From Lysinibacter sp. HNR (GTDB lineage: Bacteria; Actinomycetota; Actinomycetes; Actinomycetales; Microbacteriaceae): DNA of 64,000 bases. This document shows, in pieces, positions 16,148 through 26,992 of the stretch. Under the pieces are notes generated by a model. It was not told the origin of the DNA, made no database searches, and saw only the letters and a list, made by a program, of their open reading frames with translations. The DNA lies in assembly GCF_029760935.1 (NCBI RefSeq), contig NZ_CP121684.1, forward strand, positions 1,116,001 through 1,180,000, in the 5' to 3' direction. The position numbers were made by a program, and so were the translations under genes. Positions within the stretch are counted from its first letter, which is position 1. Each line of letters begins with the position of its first letter.

Positions 16148-19100
16148 ATGGCCACAAAACAACCGGCTGCTAGGCGCTCCTCGTCTTCTAGGGGGGCCTC
16201 AGCAAAAACAACCGCGACGAAAAAGAATTCGCGGACGCCCTCAGCGACCGCAAAGACAACCGTTCTTGCAGCCGAGGAAACTCCCGGCGTGCTCGCGCGC
16301 GCGTGGATGTCCACAGCACACGGTATTGGTGGGCTATGCAGGGCTTTTCGGGTTGAAAAGATGTCTCCTGAGGAGCGTCGAGACGGAATCCCTCTGCTCC
16401 TGATCGTATTGGCCATCGCGGGAGCCATAACCGAGTGGTTCCTCATGGGAAACCCGATTGCTGCCCAGATTGATGCGTGGACATTTGGTGGTCTTTTTGG
16501 CCGTGTAGCATTTGGGTTGCCCGTTATCATGGTGGTCTTTGCCCTGTGGCTCTTCAATAACCCCAGCAGCGTTCACGATAATCGTCGTATCGCGATTGGC
16601 GTTATTCTTCTGTTGCTCACGATCTCCGGTCTGTGTCATATCTTTGGGGGGCAGCCCGCTCCGAGCGACGGTATGCTCAGCCTGGCCGCTGCCGGGGGGC
16701 TTTTGGGTTGGATGATTGCGGCTCCACTCACTACCGTAATCACGGTTTATGGCGCGAGTGCGGTGATCATTATGTTGCTCGTGCTTTCGCTCTTCATCAT
16801 CACAAAGACCCCTCCTAATCGACTTGGACAGAGGGCAGTGCAGGCCTACGCTTATCTTTTTGGAGCGGAAGGCAAACCTCCTGGTGAGGGGCAGGAAGAC
16901 GCGCCAGTTTCTGCAAAGCTCACGCGTGCCGAGCGTCGAGCGAAGAAAGCCGAGGTGCAAGGGCAAGAGAGTGACCTCTCGGACCTTCTTGACACCGAAG
17001 ACTCCGCTCATGCAGCTGGTGACCTGCCCTGGTGGCGGCGTAATTCTAGTCAGCGAGAAGAAGACCCCGCCTACGGTCAGCCGTCTGACGCAGAGGGGGT
17101 GACCGCGGTTCTTGGTACGGGGGGGAGCGGTGTACGGGGCTTTGACTCGGCACTTGAACCCGATCCAACCCTTGATAGTGAGGGCGTAACAGCCGCGTAT
17201 AACGGTCTCTATCCCACGGGAATACTGGATGACCTCAAAAAAGCAGAAGACGCAGTGAACACACCGGGTGTCAGAGGATCTGCCTCGGGCCTGGCCGATG
17301 ACGCCGAGTTTAACCTGGATGAGGGTCAGATCGAGGGCGGAGTTACCGATGAGCCCGCGCCGCGCCCACTTGTTCCCGTGGCCCCACTTATAGAGGATTC
17401 TTCGCCTGAAACTCAAAGAGAATACGTTCTTCCCGCACCTTCCTCTCTCGAGCAGGGCACTCCTTCCACGGGGCACTCACAGGCAAACGATGACATTGTT
17501 CAGGCGATAACCTCGGTTTTGGCTCAGTTTAAAGTTGATGCCACGGTGACCGGTTTCTCCCGAGGACCAACCGTTACACGCTACGAGATTGAACTTGGCC
17601 CCGGGGTCAAGGTTGAGCGGGTGACCGCTCTGAGTAAGAATCTCTCCTACGCTGTTGCGAGCAACGAGGTTCGCATTCTGTCTCCGATTCCCGGTAAAAG
17701 CGCCATTGGTGTAGAAATTCCCAATACCGATCGGGAAACCGTCTCGCTGGGTGATGTCCTGCGATCCTCTGTGGCTGCGCGAAGCACCCACCCCCTTGCA
17801 ATTGGTGTGGGTAAAGACGTTGAGGGTGGGTACGTGGTGGCTAACCTGGCTAAAATGCCGCACCTTTTGGTTGCGGGTTCCACCGGTTCCGGTAAATCAA
17901 GCTTCATTAACTCCATGGTCACCAGCCTGCTCATGCGCTCCACACCCACAGACGTGCGCATGGTCCTTGTGGATCCTAAGCGTGTGGAGCTCACCGCTTA
18001 CCAGGGAGTTCCACACCTGATCACCCCCATCATCACCAACCCCAAAAAAGCTGCGGAGGCTTTGCAATGGGTGGTCAAAGAAATGGATATGCGTTACGAC
18101 GATCTCCAGAGCTTTGGTTTTCGGCACATCGATGACTTTAACGCCTCCGTTAAAAACGGCGAACTGGTATTACCAGAGGGTAGCCAGCGAAAGCTGAAAC
18201 CCTATCCCTACCTGTTGGTGGTCGTTGACGAGCTAGCCGACCTGATGATGGTGGCACCGCGCGATGTAGAGGACTCAATCGTTCGCATTACGCAGCTCGC
18301 CCGGGCCGCCGGAATTCATCTTGTTCTGGCCACGCAGAGACCCAGCGTAGACGTTGTGACGGGCCTTATTAAGGCTAACGTTCCCAGCAGATTGGCCTTT
18401 GCCGTTGCAAGCGCCACCGACTCCCGCGTGATCCTTGATCAGCCCGGGGCCGATAAGCTTATCGGTCAGGGGGACGGGCTTTTTCTCCCGATGGGTGAGT
18501 CGAAGGCCGTGCGGGTTCAGGGTGCGTGGGTGAGCGAAGAAGAGATCGAGCGTGTGGTTAAACACGTGAAGGCCCAGGCAATGCCCGAGTATCGTCAGGA
18601 CGTCGCAACCGCCGCCGCGAAAAAAGAGATTGATTCGGATATCGGTGATGACCTCGAGGTTCTGTTGGCTGCCGCAGAGCTTGTTATCTCTACCCAGTTT
18701 GGTTCGACGTCTATGCTGCAGCGCAAATTACGCGTGGGCTTTGCTAAGGCGGGACGACTCATGGATCTTCTTGAATCTCGCGAGATTGTGGGTCCCTCAG
18801 AGGGTTCAAAAGCTCGTGATGTCCTTGTCACTCAAGATGATCTGTCTCGCGTCTTGGCTCGCCTCCGTGGCGAAGAACCCGAGTCACCCGTATCAGAACC
18901 GGTCTCAACCTCAGCCGAGTCAGTGACCCGGGACGAACTGCCGGATGCGCTGCCACCGGAAGCAGCACCGAGCTCGCTCTCGAATTCACAACCGCAGGTG
19001 GCTATGGGATTCTCTGCGGATACGGGGGTTCCGGTAGACGCACAGCAAACCGACGTTATACAGATGCAGCCTGACGAAATGATGCGGAGCCTGGAGGGCG

Positions 19101-19183
19101 GCGCTCCGGCGGTGGACTACCACGATAACGACTCCAGCGATGGTTCGGATGAGGACGCCTGGGGACTTACCGGACGCCAATAA
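16148..19183 (+). CDS. ftsK: FtsK/SpoIIIE-family DNA translocase
   Basis: Septal DNA pump that moves chromosome ends during division. The 1011-residue protein starts with a basic Ala/Lys/Thr-rich tail, then four membrane segments (about residues 80-225), a long acidic low-complexity linker (about 235-440), and the motor domain with Walker [10 protein letters not shown] (near 577) and Walker [13 protein letters not shown] (near 690). The winged-helix gamma domain that reads KOPS-type sequences is at about 835-900 ([21 protein letters not shown] core). An unusual disordered acidic C-terminal extension of about 100 residues follows, ending in GLTGRQ. The start is the ATG at 16148. pgsA and cinA follow, as in many actinobacteria. 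Confidence 0.96.
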   Translation: MATKQPAARRSSSSRGASAKTTATKKNSRTPSATAKTTVLAAEETPGVLARAWMSTAHGIGGLCRAFRVEKMSPEERRDGIPLLLIVLAIAGAITEWFLMGNPIAAQIDAWTFGGLFGRVAFGLPVIMVVFALWLFNNPSSVHDNRRIAIGVILLLLTISGLCHIFGGQPAPSDGMLSLAAAGGLLGWMIAAPLTTVITVYGASAVIIMLLVLSLFIITKTPPNRLGQRAVQAYAYLFGAEGKPPGEGQEDAPVSAKLTRAERRAKKAEVQGQESDLSDLLDTEDSAHAAGDLPWWRRNSSQREEDPAYGQPSDAEGVTAVLGTGGSGVRGFDSALEPDPTLDSEGVTAAYNGLYPTGILDDLKKAEDAVNTPGVRGSASGLADDAEFNLDEGQIEGGVTDEPAPRPLVPVAPLIEDSSPETQREYVLPAPSSLEQGTPSTGHSQANDDIVQAITSVLAQFKVDATVTGFSRGPTVTRYEIELGPGVKVERVTALSKNLSYAVASNEVRILSPIPGKSAIGVEIPNTDRETVSLGDVLRSSVAARSTHPLAIGVGKDVEGGYVVANLAKMPHLLVAGSTGSGKSSFINSMVTSLLMRSTPTDVRMVLVDPKRVELTAYQGVPHLITPIITNPKKAAEALQWVVKEMDMRYDDLQSFGFRHIDDFNASVKNGELVLPEGSQRKLKPYPYLLVVVDELADLMMVAPRDVEDSIVRITQLARAAGIHLVLATQRPSVDVVTGLIKANVPSRLAFAVASATDSRVILDQPGADKLIGQGDGLFLPMGESKAVRVQGAWVSEEEIERVVKHVKAQAMPEYRQDVATAAAKKEIDSDIGDDLEVLLAAAELVISTQFGSTSMLQRKLRVGFAKAGRLMDLLESREIVGPSEGSKARDVLVTQDDLSRVLARLRGEEPESPVSEPVSTSAESVTRDELPDALPPEAAPSSLSNSQPQVAMGFSADTGVPVDAQQTDVIQMQPDEMMRSLEGGAPAVDYHDNDSSDGSDEDAWGLTGRQ

Positions 19184-19254
19184 AGCCTTTCGGTTCTTGT
19201 GGCTGTGCCGATAATTTAGTCACGCTCGGACAATTTAGGCAATAGACTCACAGT

Positions 19255-19854
19255 GTGTCAGCAGAGGTCCAAAGTTCAGGTTCCCACCCCTCCAACTGGA
19301 ACGCGCCAAACACTATTACCGTTGCGCGAATCCTTCTTACCCCACTCTGTGTGTGGCTGGTTCTTGCGGGCGGCGGCAGTCCAGACGCCTCTCGCTGGTG
19401 GGGTGCCGCGCTCTTTATCATCGCGATCTCTACCGATTGGGTAGATGGTTTTCTTGCCCGCCGCAACAATCAGGTAACGGACCTAGGGAAACTATTAGAC
19501 CCAATAGCGGATAAGCTGCTGACGGGCGCGGCCCTCGTGTGTTTATCGATACTCGCGGAGTTGCCGTGGTGGGTTACGGTGATCATTCTTATCCGAGAGT
19601 GGGGGATTACGGTTGATCGCCTCATCAGGGCAGGAGGCCATGTGGTTATTGCGGCCGCCTGGCTGGGAAAGATCAAGACGTTTATGCAGGCAATTGCGAT
19701 TTCTCTTGCCTTGCTCCCGCTTGCTTCCGTATGGGGTTCCTGGGTGGAACCCATTAACACCGTAACGATGAGTCTTGCCTGTGCGCTGACGATTCTGAGC
19801 GGTCTTGACTATGTGCGCACCGCTCTCGGTTCAACAAAACCGGCGCGCGGCTGA
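19255..19854 (+). CDS. pgsA: CDP-diacylglycerol-glycerol-3-phosphate 3-phosphatidyltransferase
   Basis: Makes phosphatidylglycerophosphate at the cytoplasmic membrane from CDP-diacylglycerol and glycerol-3-phosphate. The 199-residue protein has the complete CDP-alcohol phosphotransferase motif: Asp61, Asp64-Gly65, Ala68-Arg69, Gly78, Asp82 and Asp86, plus five to six hydrophobic segments. The NAPNTITVARI block at 16-26 is typical of PgsA. The start is a GTG at 19255 without a strong ribosome site. It lies 71 bases after ftsK and just before cinA, an order widely conserved in actinobacteria. Confidence 0.95.
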   Translation: MSAEVQSSGSHPSNWNAPNTITVARILLTPLCVWLVLAGGGSPDASRWWGAALFIIAISTDWVDGFLARRNNQVTDLGKLLDPIADKLLTGAALVCLSILAELPWWVTVIILIREWGITVDRLIRAGGHVVIAAAWLGKIKTFMQAIAISLALLPLASVWGSWVEPINTVTMSLACALTILSGLDYVRTALGSTKPARG

Positions 19855-19862
19855 AACACGGC

Positions 19863-19880
19863 TGCTCGCTTATGCGAGCA
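19863..19880 (+). other. Small hairpin between pgsA and cinA
   Basis: TGCTCGC and GCGAGCA form a perfect 7-base stem around the loop TTAT, just after the pgsA stop and 26 bases before the cinA start. No T-run follows, so it is not a normal terminator; it may stabilise or separate the two messages. Confidence 0.4.
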
Positions 19881-19906
19881 ATGCCCTCATCAAAGGATCG
19901 TGGCGA

Positions 19907-20446
19907 ATGAATAATTGGAACTCAGGCGATTTCTTGTACGAGTCCTACAGTAATACGACCTCTCTACTGGCAGAGGAGATTTTAAAGGCTGCTGCTCGGA
20001 AGGACGCACGTGTTGCAACAGCCGAGTCGCTCACCGGGGGAATGCTGGCCGCCTCCCTAGTGAGTGTGGCGGGAGCCTCCACCTTTTTTAACGGGGGAGT
20101 TGTAGCCTATAACACCGAACTTAAACACTCGTTGCTTGGGGTAGAGTCCGGGCTGCTGAGTGATCACGGTCCTGTCCACCCTGATGTTGCAGAATCAATG
20201 GCACGTGGTGCTTATGAACGCTGCTCGGTGCGGGAACAAACCGCAATTATCGGGATCGCAACCACAGGGGTAGCCGGGCCTGATCCAGACGACATAAGCA
20301 ACCAGCCGGTGGGAGTTGTGTTTATTGGGATTGCTAGTGAATCTGGTACCCGAAATGTGCGCTTGTTGTTATCCGGTACTCGAGAAGAAATTAGGCGTCA
20401 GGTGGTTGTGGCTGCGTTGGAGGAGCTTCTCCGGGAACTTTCGTGA
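19907..20446 (+). CDS. cinA: CinA C-terminal-domain protein (nicotinamide-nucleotide amidohydrolase type)
   Basis: A 179-residue stand-alone CinA C-terminal (PncC) domain. This domain deamidates nicotinamide mononucleotide to nicotinate mononucleotide, recycling pyridine nucleotides. Family landmarks are TAESLTGGMLA, the SVAGAS-FF-GGVVAYN block, the AESMARGA helix and TTGVAGPD. The N-terminal CinA half (MoaB-like ADP-ribose pyrophosphatase) is absent, which is usual in actinobacterial genes at this site. The ATG at 19907 follows AAAGGA at 19892-19897; a longer open frame back to 19805 overlaps pgsA and is not family-like. Confidence 0.9.
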   Translation: MNNWNSGDFLYESYSNTTSLLAEEILKAAARKDARVATAESLTGGMLAASLVSVAGASTFFNGGVVAYNTELKHSLLGVESGLLSDHGPVHPDVAESMARGAYERCSVREQTAIIGIATTGVAGPDPDDISNQPVGVVFIGIASESGTRNVRLLLSGTREEIRRQVVVAALEELLRELS

Positions 20447-20533
20447 ATAATGGGTGTTATGAGCGAGAATTATGGGCATCTACCCGTTAAAGTTACTTGG
20501 GAATAGGAATCACATATTGAAGGTTATACTGTG

Positions 20534-20563
20534 TTGACACTTTCACCTTTTCCACAGTGAGAT
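20534..20563 (+). promoter_or_regulatory. Possible clgR promoter
   Basis: A perfect -35 TTGACA at 20534-20539 is followed after 18 bases by TGAGAT (20558-20563), a weak -10. The predicted start would be about 70 bases before the clgR start codon. No clear ClgR operator of the GTTCGC-N5-GCG type was seen. Confidence 0.35.
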
Positions 20564-20637
20564 TGGTTAGAGTGGTTAGATAAATAACGTGAGGATGATT
20601 CTCATAGCGCAAACTATAGGTTTTAGGGAGGGTGAAC

Positions 20638-20961
20638 GTGGTTCTCGTACGTCAGGAAATTGGTGACGTTCTCCGTGATTTTCGCCTTCAAAAAGGTCGG
20701 ACTCTGCGGCAGGTCGCGGGGGAAGCCAGCGTTGCGCTTGGCTATCTCAGCGAAGTGGAGCGTGGACAGAAAGAAGCTTCGAGCGAAATTCTCGCCGCAG
20801 TAGCGGACGCACTCGGAACGCCACTCTCAATTATTATGCGTGAGGTTAGTGGTCGTCTGGCCATTATGGAGGGTATCGACCGGGTTACCGGTGACAGCGT
20901 TCCAGACACGGTTCCTGCTGATTTTGTGGCGGGTTTTGACTCGGATCTTATCCGACGTTGA
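20638..20961 (+). CDS. clgR: XRE-family regulator ClgR/PopR-like
   Basis: A 107-residue DNA-binding protein with one helix-turn-helix (TLRQVAGEASVALGYLSEVERG) near residues 20-43. The sequence closely follows actinobacterial ClgR, the activator of clp protease and related stress genes, and its position between cinA and the DUF3046-recA pair is the conserved clgR site. Two GTG codons could start it; AGGGAG at 20625-20630 lies seven bases before the GTG at 20638 but only one base before the GTG at 20632, so 20638 is chosen. The C-terminal tail is Asp- and Val-rich and could be a degradation signal, as ClgR is a known Clp substrate in some species; that is inference. Confidence 0.88.
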   Translation: MVLVRQEIGDVLRDFRLQKGRTLRQVAGEASVALGYLSEVERGQKEASSEILAAVADALGTPLSIIMREVSGRLAIMEGIDRVTGDSVPDTVPADFVAGFDSDLIRR

Positions 20962-21001
20962 ACATGTTCTTCTCGGGAGCTAGAGATTTTGGTAGTGTCC
21001 C

Positions 21002-21226
21002 GTGCGGCTGAGTGAGTTTCGTCTGGCGGTGGCCGAAGAATTTGGTGATTCTTATGGTCAGACTCTTGTTCGGGATCTTGCCGTGACGGAATTGGGCAGT
21101 CGGACCGTAGGGGAGGCCGTTGAGTCGGGTGTTCCCCTTGAACGGGTGTGGCGGGCCCTCTGTAAAGAGATGGGGGTTCCGCCTGAGCGCTGGCACGGTC
21201 GGGGGCGTCCTGTGGCTCGTCAATAG
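21002..21226 (+). CDS. DUF3046 protein
   Basis: A 74-residue conserved actinobacterial protein (MRLSEFRLAVAEEFG, ...RVWRALCKEMGVPPERWHG) of unknown function. It is typically found directly upstream of recA, as here. The start is a GTG at 21002. The protein is soluble, with no metal motif or membrane segment. A strong terminator follows, so it is probably cotranscribed with clgR and separated from recA. Confidence 0.88.
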   Translation: MRLSEFRLAVAEEFGDSYGQTLVRDLAVTELGSRTVGEAVESGVPLERVWRALCKEMGVPPERWHGRGRPVARQ

Positions 21227-21260
21227 AATTCGATTGTGCTCACTCTAGTGGGTGAGGTGT

Positions 21261-21320
21261 GTGGGCTGGTATCCAAAGGTTTCCTTGAGGGAATCCTGGA
21301 TGCCAGCCCACTCGCTTTTT
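21261..21320 (+). terminator. Rho-independent terminator after DUF3046 gene
   Basis: A long stem pairs GTGGGCTGGTATCC (21261-21274) with GGATGCCAGCCCAC (21298-21311), with one G-T wobble and a further inner stem, followed by TTTTT at 21316-21320. It separates the clgR-DUF3046 unit from recA. Confidence 0.85.
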
Positions 21321-21351
21321 ATGGTCTTTGAACGACACGCAAAAATCCTAT

Positions 21352-21367
21352 TCGAATATTTGTTCGA
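21352..21367. promoter_or_regulatory. LexA (SOS) box of recA
   Basis: TCGAATATTTGTTCGA matches the actinobacterial LexA consensus TCGAACATATGTTCGA at 14 of 16 positions, with both outer TCGA/TCGA arms intact. It lies 225 bases before the recA start codon. Confidence 0.85.
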
Positions 21368-21592
21368 TCGTGATAGTCTCCTCAACAGGCAAAGGTTGTT
21401 CCACTGTTTTTAGTTTTTCCGTTTTCTCGTCGTCAATGTCGGGGGTCGGGTTTACGTTTAAATCAGCGGGCGAACCAGCGCCGATGCCCTGCCGTTAGTT
21501 TGAAGAAAGTGTCCAGCTTATCTCCGAGCCCGGCAGCCTGCGGGCAGCTACACCAAGCGATATTGCGTCGCACGATATATAAGGAGAACACC
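21368..21592 (+). other. recA leader region
   Basis: This 225-base stretch between the LexA box and recA has no supported gene. An open frame runs in from 21500 but only the ATG at 21593 has a ribosome site. I see no clear riboswitch or terminator in it; the RecA message probably has a long untranslated leader. Confidence 0.5.
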
Positions 21593-22666
21593 ATGGCATC
21601 CGTCACAGATCGCGAAAAAGCTCTCGAGAGCGCGCTCGCCCAAATTGATCGTCAATTTGGCAAGGGTTCTGTCATGCGATTAGGCAGTGATGAACGAGCA
21701 CCCGTTGAGGTGGTTCCCACCGGTTCAATAGCGCTAGATGTTGCGCTCGGTGTTGGTGGTTTGCCTCGCGGCCGAATTGTCGAGATTTATGGTCCTGAAT
21801 CATCGGGAAAAACTACGCTTACGCTTCACGCGATTGCAAATGCCCAGCGTGCAGGGGGTATAGCCGCGTTCATCGATGCGGAGCACGCCCTCGACCCCGA
21901 ATACGCAAAGAAGTTAGGCGTTGACATTGATTCCCTGCTCGTATCACAGCCGGACACCGGAGAACAGGCGCTAGAAATCGCAGACATGCTTGTACGCTCG
22001 GGGTCTATTGATCTCATCGTAGTTGACTCGGTTGCAGCACTCGTTCCAAGGGCTGAAATCGAGGGTGATATGGGCGATTCGCACGTTGGTCTTCAAGCTC
22101 GGCTTATGTCTCAGGCTCTCCGTAAGTTGACGGGTGGGCTCAACCAAACCAAAACGACCATGATTTTTATTAACCAGCTGCGTGAGAAGATCGGGGTGTT
22201 TTTTGGCAGTCCCGAAACCACTGCTGGTGGTAAAGCGCTCAAGTTCTACGCTTCTGTGCGTCTGGATATTCGCCGTATCGAAACCCTTAAGGAGGGAACC
22301 GAAGCGGTTGGTAACCGTACCCGCGTAAAAATTGTGAAAAACAAGATGGCTCCGCCCTTTAAGCAGGCCGAATTTGACATTCTCTACGGTATTGGTATTT
22401 CCCGTGAGGGAAGCCTGATCGACTTTGGTGTTGAACACGAGATCGTTAAGAAGAGTGGTTCCTGGTATACCTACGATGGTGATCAGCTGGGGCAGGGTAA
22501 GGAAAATGCGCGTCGCTTTTTGATAGAGAACCCCGCTGTGGCCAATGAGATTGAAACTAAAATTAAGACAAAACTTGGCATCGGAGAACCCTCTGTCGAG
22601 GGTGATTCCGGTGAAGAAGCGCCGATCTCACTTGAGAAGAAAATCGCTTCTAAGCGTGGGGCTTAG
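21593..22666 (+). CDS. recA: Recombinase RecA
   Basis: Forms nucleoprotein filaments on single-stranded DNA for homologous recombination and activates LexA self-cleavage. The 357-residue protein shows Walker A GPESSGKT at 67-74, the [12 protein letters not shown] block, loop region [11 protein letters not shown] and the [11 protein letters not shown] motif. No intein is present. The ATG at 21593 is preceded by AAGGAG at 21581-21586, seven bases away, which decides against the longer open frame. A LexA box lies upstream, and recX follows after 97 bases. Confidence 0.98.
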   Translation: MASVTDREKALESALAQIDRQFGKGSVMRLGSDERAPVEVVPTGSIALDVALGVGGLPRGRIVEIYGPESSGKTTLTLHAIANAQRAGGIAAFIDAEHALDPEYAKKLGVDIDSLLVSQPDTGEQALEIADMLVRSGSIDLIVVDSVAALVPRAEIEGDMGDSHVGLQARLMSQALRKLTGGLNQTKTTMIFINQLREKIGVFFGSPETTAGGKALKFYASVRLDIRRIETLKEGTEAVGNRTRVKIVKNKMAPPFKQAEFDILYGIGISREGSLIDFGVEHEIVKKSGSWYTYDGDQLGQGKENARRFLIENPAVANEIETKIKTKLGIGEPSVEGDSGEEAPISLEKKIASKRGA

Positions 22667-22763
22667 AAATACCCATCGTTTGTGTCCGGCTCACCGTTTC
22701 TGTGCGGGTAAATCCTGAAGTAGCGGGGGCCGGGCGGTTACTATAAGGAATATTTAAGAGGAT

Positions 22764-23486
22764 ATGGCAGTTCGTTTTGAACCAATAAACAACTCTGTTG
22801 CCGCTGTTTCTGCTCTCTCTGGGCGATCCCGGAGGGCAGAGGCAGCACCCAGAACTCGAGTGGCTCCTGAGGTATCACTGGAGAGTTCATCCGAGCTTCC
22901 CGCTCAGAAGCGCGGTGGTGCAAAAGCCCTCGCGAGATCAAGAATACAGATCGTTACCCCGGGCTTTTTAGCGCAGGGTGTCGAGACCAGAGAGTCTCTT
23001 TCCGCTCGGATTAAAGATTGTGCTCTGATGAAACTTGCTAAGAAAGCGCTGTCTGAGAGGGAAGTCCGTAATGTCATGATTGAGGCAGGGGCCGATGAGA
23101 GTCTTGCAGACGACCTCCTCGACGAATTTCGACGCAGAGGGTACGTTAACGATGTCGCTCTTGCTGCGAACCTTGTTGAGACTCTCATGCGTCGAAAAAA
23201 ACAGGGTCCCGCCGTTATTCGTCGTGAACTATCACGTCGCGGCATTGAACAGGACGCGATAAACGTGGCTCTTAACGAGGTTGATGAGCAAGATGAGCTA
23301 CAGCTTGTTGTAAGCGCCGCTGCTGATCGGGCTCGACGCATGGGGAGCATCGATCGTATGGTAGCCGAGAGGAGGCTCAGCGGTTACCTGCAGCGCCGAG
23401 GATATAGCTCAGACCACATTAGAATTGCGGTCGGTCAGGTCTTGGGTAACACCCGCGGCAAAAGTCACCCCGTGAGTTTTGAATAA
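22764..23486 (+). CDS. recX: RecA regulator RecX
   Basis: Binds and modulates RecA filaments. The 240-residue protein has a divergent N-terminal extension of about 80 residues and then the three-helix repeats of RecX: the block from CALMKLAKKALSEREV (about 91 on), DDLLDEFRRRGYVNDVALA, and the C-terminal repeat SGYLQRRGYSSDHIRIAV. The long N-terminus is common in actinobacteria. The start is the ATG at 22764 with AGAGG only two bases away, a tight spacing. It lies directly after recA as usual. Confidence 0.9.
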   Translation: MAVRFEPINNSVAAVSALSGRSRRAEAAPRTRVAPEVSLESSSELPAQKRGGAKALARSRIQIVTPGFLAQGVETRESLSARIKDCALMKLAKKALSEREVRNVMIEAGADESLADDLLDEFRRRGYVNDVALAANLVETLMRRKKQGPAVIRRELSRRGIEQDAINVALNEVDEQDELQLVVSAAADRARRMGSIDRMVAERRLSGYLQRRGYSSDHIRIAVGQVLGNTRGKSHPVSFE

Positions 23487-23578
23487 AATACGGGATCAAG
23501 AGGGTTATCGTTCCGTGCACCGCAGCGTACGCTCTTCGCAACAGCAGTCGTATAAACTCCCCATAAAGGTAGCGTAAA

Positions 23579-25174
23579 ATGAAGCCCATGACCCTGGTAG
23601 AAACTCCCACGCTAATAACACCGTCCTCCGCGGCTATTGGACGCGATGGGCAGCACCGTACCTATGTTGTTCGCACCTATGGATGTCAAATGAACGTACA
23701 CGACTCGGAGCGATTGAGTGGATCGATGGAGGCGGCCGGATACATCCCCTCCACGAGCGAAACCGCAGACGTTGTTGTTATTAACACGTGCGCGGTTCGT
23801 GAAAATGCTGATAATAAGCTCTACGGCAACCTGGGTTATCTCGCCAGCGTAAAGCGCAAAAACGAAGGAATGCAGATTGCGGTTGGGGGGTGTCTGGCAC
23901 AGAAAGACCAGGGCACCATCCTCAAAAAGGCCCCCTGGGTCGATGTGGTCTTTGGGACGCATAACATGGGGTCGCTGCCTGCTCTTTTGGAGCGGGCCCG
24001 ACACAACGACAAAGCCCAAGTAGAAATACTTGAGTCTCTCGAGACCTTTCCCTCCACCCTGCCCACTAAGCGTGACTCAAGCTACAGTGCGTGGGTCTCA
24101 ATTTCCGTTGGCTGCAACAACACCTGCACTTTTTGTATAGTTCCCTCTCTGCGCGGAAAAGAAAAAGATCGACGTCCCGGAGAGATCCTGAACGAAGTCC
24201 AATCCCTGGTCAATGAGGGAGTCACCGAAATAACGCTGCTTGGTCAGAACGTCAATACTTACGGGGTAGAATTTGGCAACCGAGGTGCCTTTGCGGAGCT
24301 TCTACGTGCATGCGGCAGTATCGAGGGGCTTGAGCGGGTGCGCTTCACGAGTCCTCATCCAGCGGCATTTACCGACGACGTTATTGAGGCGATGGCCGAA
24401 ACCCCCAACGTTATGCCGCAGCTTCATATGCCGTTGCAATCGGGCTCCGACGACATTCTCAAGTCGATGCGGCGTTCATATCGGTCAAAGAAGTTTTTAG
24501 GAATCCTTGAGCGGGTGCGTGAGCGTATCCCCGAGGCAGCCATAAGCACAGACATCATTGTGGGCTTCCCCGGTGAGACTGAAGAGGATTTTCTTGACAC
24601 AATGCGGGTTGTGGAAGAATCGCGATTTGCGAGCGCTTTTACGTTCCAATACTCCATCCGGCCCGGAACCCCAGCGGCGACCATGCCCGATCAGGTGCCC
24701 AAAGCGGTTGTTCAGGAGCGCTACGAGAGGCTCATCGCGCTGCAAGACAGAATCTCCCACGAAGAAAATCAGAAACAAGTTGGACGAACCCTTCAGGTTC
24801 TGGTGTCGAACAGCGAGGGACGCAAAGATTCGGCAACAAACCGTATGACGGGGCGTGCCGAAGACTCACGGCTTGTCCACTTCGAGGTTCCAACGGGAAG
24901 CGAAATCCCCCGTCCGGGAGATGTCGTGAGTGTCACCGTCACACAGGCAGCTCCGTTCCACCTGGTGGCGGAAGCCATAGAGGGAAAACCTCTTGTCGTA
25001 CGTCGCACGCGATCGGGTGATGCCTGGGATAGGAGCCAGGCCGAGTCGTGCGGCGTCCCCGCCCCCGTGAATCTTGGAAATCCAAGCGGTAAGGCCACCG
25101 TGAATCTGGGACTGCCCGTGATTCGTTCCGCAACGACTCCTCTCTACGATGCGAACGACAACCTCCGCCTCTGA
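23579..25174 (+). CDS. miaB: tRNA-2-methylthio-N6-dimethylallyladenosine synthase
   Basis: Radical-SAM methylthiotransferase adding a methylthio group to i6A37 of tRNA, acting after MiaA, which is encoded next. The 531-residue protein has the N-terminal UPF0004 domain with cluster cysteines (YGCQMN, NTCAVRE, GGCLAQ), the radical-SAM motif CNNTCTFC near residues 178-185, and a C-terminal TRAM domain (about 390-460), then a tail of about 70 residues. AAAGG lies nine bases before the ATG at 23579; a second in-frame ATG at 23588 is possible. Its end overlaps miaA by 26 bases. Confidence 0.96.
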   Translation: MKPMTLVETPTLITPSSAAIGRDGQHRTYVVRTYGCQMNVHDSERLSGSMEAAGYIPSTSETADVVVINTCAVRENADNKLYGNLGYLASVKRKNEGMQIAVGGCLAQKDQGTILKKAPWVDVVFGTHNMGSLPALLERARHNDKAQVEILESLETFPSTLPTKRDSSYSAWVSISVGCNNTCTFCIVPSLRGKEKDRRPGEILNEVQSLVNEGVTEITLLGQNVNTYGVEFGNRGAFAELLRACGSIEGLERVRFTSPHPAAFTDDVIEAMAETPNVMPQLHMPLQSGSDDILKSMRRSYRSKKFLGILERVRERIPEAAISTDIIVGFPGETEEDFLDTMRVVEESRFASAFTFQYSIRPGTPAATMPDQVPKAVVQERYERLIALQDRISHEENQKQVGRTLQVLVSNSEGRKDSATNRMTGRAEDSRLVHFEVPTGSEIPRPGDVVSVTVTQAAPFHLVAEAIEGKPLVVRRTRSGDAWDRSQAESCGVPAPVNLGNPSGKATVNLGLPVIRSATTPLYDANDNLRL

Positions 25175-26117
25175 TCGAGATCAAAAAATCGATACGCTAC
25201 ACGTTATAGTCGGGCCCACAGGAACCGGTAAAAGCGCCCTGTCGCTTGATCTTGCGGAGCGGATACATGCCACTGGTCGCGCAGCAGAAATTATCAACGC
25301 TGACGCTATGCAACTCTATCGGGGAATGGACATCGGCACTGCCAAGCTCACCTCCGCGGAACGACGTGGGATTACCCATCACCAGATGGATACCCTGGGG
25401 GTTACTGAGGAGTCCACCGTGGCTGCCTATCAGGAATCTACTCGTAAGATACTGAGTAATCTGGTGCAGCGTGAGATTGTGCCTATCCTGGTTGGTGGTT
25501 CCGGTCTCTACGTTTCATCGGTTATCTTTAACTTTGATTTCCCCGCCCGGGACCAGGCTGTTCGGGCGCGGCTTGAACGGGAGTGTGAAAAGCAGGGACC
25601 CGAAGAGCTTTTTCGACGACTGGCTGACCGCGACCCGGTTGCTGCTGCCAACATAGGTTCACAAAATATTCGCCGTGTTATTAGGGCCCTTGAGGTTATA
25701 GAGATAACGGGTGCCCCCTTCAGCGCGGCGCTTCCTCAGGAACCGGTACCGTGGATGCCTCTCAACATCGTGGGGCTTCATGAGGATCGTGCCGTGCTCA
25801 CCTCGCGCCTAGACAAGCGGGTGCTGGACATGTGGGATCAAGGCCTTTTGGAAGAGGTTGAGGGGCTTATCCCGGAGGGTATTGAACACGGAATAACAGC
25901 CAGCCGAGCAATTGGGTACGCGCAGGCCCTCGCCCAGCTACGTGGAGATGCAACAAGAGATGAGGCAATAGCCCTCACCCAGAGTCTGACCCGCAGGTAC
26001 TCCCGTCGGCAGGTGAGCTGGTTTAAACGGTATCAGGACCTCAATTGGATTCACGCCTCCGATCCTCAGCGTCTAGAACGTGTCTTAGCGCACCCCCCCG
26101 ATAGACTAAAGAGATGA
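25149..26117 (+). CDS. miaA: tRNA dimethylallyltransferase
   Basis: Transfers the dimethylallyl group to A37 of tRNAs reading UNN codons, producing the substrate for MiaB. The 322-residue protein has the P-loop GPTGTGKS (about 21-28), the [17 protein letters not shown] block, VGGSGLY and the [14 protein letters not shown] motif near the C-terminus. The first 26 bases of this frame overlap miaB, and its stop overlaps the dapF start by ATGA, so the three are one coupled unit. Confidence 0.96.
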   Translation: MRTTTSASDRDQKIDTLHVIVGPTGTGKSALSLDLAERIHATGRAAEIINADAMQLYRGMDIGTAKLTSAERRGITHHQMDTLGVTEESTVAAYQESTRKILSNLVQREIVPILVGGSGLYVSSVIFNFDFPARDQAVRARLERECEKQGPEELFRRLADRDPVAAANIGSQNIRRVIRALEVIEITGAPFSAALPQEPVPWMPLNIVGLHEDRAVLTSRLDKRVLDMWDQGLLEEVEGLIPEGIEHGITASRAIGYAQALAQLRGDATRDEAIALTQSLTRRYSRRQVSWFKRYQDLNWIHASDPQRLERVLAHPPDRLKR

Positions 26118-26992
26118 CCAGCATCAACTTTGTTAAAGGGCACGGAACGGGCAACGACTTTGTGCTGTTTGCCGACCCAGACGGAACCACCGAGCTTACC
26201 CCGCAGGAAATCGTGTGGCTCTGTGACCGTAACTTTGGTGTTGGTGCTGATGGTCTTATCCGTGTTGTGCGTTCGGAAAACATTATTGATGGGGCACAAT
26301 CACTCGCCGAAGACGAAGCTGCGGAGTGGTTCATGGACTACTGGAATTCTGACGGTTCGCCCTCTGAGATGTGCGGCAACGGCGTGCGTGTCTTTGCCCA
26401 TTTTCTACTTACCGAAGGCCTCGCTCATAACGAACCGGGGGAGACCCTAGTTGTGGGTACAAGAGCTGGAGTGAAGGATGTCCAACGCAATAGAAACGGA
26501 TATCAGGTTGATATGGGGCGCTGGAAGCTCGACGGGGGAGAACCTCTGGTTCGGGCGCGCGACCTGGATGTGGCCAGGCCGGGCCTCGGAATCAACGTGG
26601 GCAATCCCCACGTGGTGGTGGCACTATCAAGTGTAGAAGAGCTTGAGAGGCTTGATCTCAGCTCCGCTCCGCAGCTCACGCCGGAGGTCCCCCACGGTGC
26701 AAACGTGGAGTTTGTGGTTCCGGGGGATCCTCCCGTTGCTGACGGTGTGGGTCAGGTGAGGATGCGTGTTCATGAGCGTGGCAGCGGGGAAACCCTCTCG
26801 TGTGGCACGGGAGCTGTTGCCGCTGCGCTTGCTGTCCGCCACTGGGCAGGAAAAAATGCCCCCCACCACTGGAGGGTGGATGTTCCCGGGGGGCGCGTCG
26901 CAGTACGGATGTTTCCCACCGAAGAGGGTGAACACGTTGCTCTCTCGGGTCCGGCGGAGCTGGTGTTCCGCGGAACGGTCACCCTTCCGTAG
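26114..26992 (+). CDS. dapF: Diaminopimelate epimerase
   Basis: Converts LL- to meso-diaminopimelate for peptidoglycan and lysine. The 292-residue protein has both catalytic cysteines: one in MCGNGVR (near residue 87) and one in [11 protein letters not shown] (near 230), with the GHGTGNDFV start block. Its ATG overlaps the miaA stop. The 3' end overlaps the convergent hflX by 14 bases. It serves the same pathway as dapA at 4.2 kb. Confidence 0.96.
   Translation: MTSINFVKGHGTGNDFVLFADPDGTTELTPQEIVWLCDRNFGVGADGLIRVVRSENIIDGAQSLAEDEAAEWFMDYWNSDGSPSEMCGNGVRVFAHFLLTEGLAHNEPGETLVVGTRAGVKDVQRNRNGYQVDMGRWKLDGGEPLVRARDLDVARPGLGINVGNPHVVVALSSVEELERLDLSSAPQLTPEVPHGANVEFVVPGDPPVADGVGQVRMRVHERGSGETLSCGTGAVAAALAVRHWAGKNAPHHWRVDVPGGRVAVRMFPTEEGEHVALSGPAELVFRGTVTLP

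Noticed and set aside
16334-17476. 380-codon minus-strand frame inside ftsK
   Set aside because: Fully antisense to a clear FtsK; its composition follows the codon pattern of the opposite strand and it has no motif.
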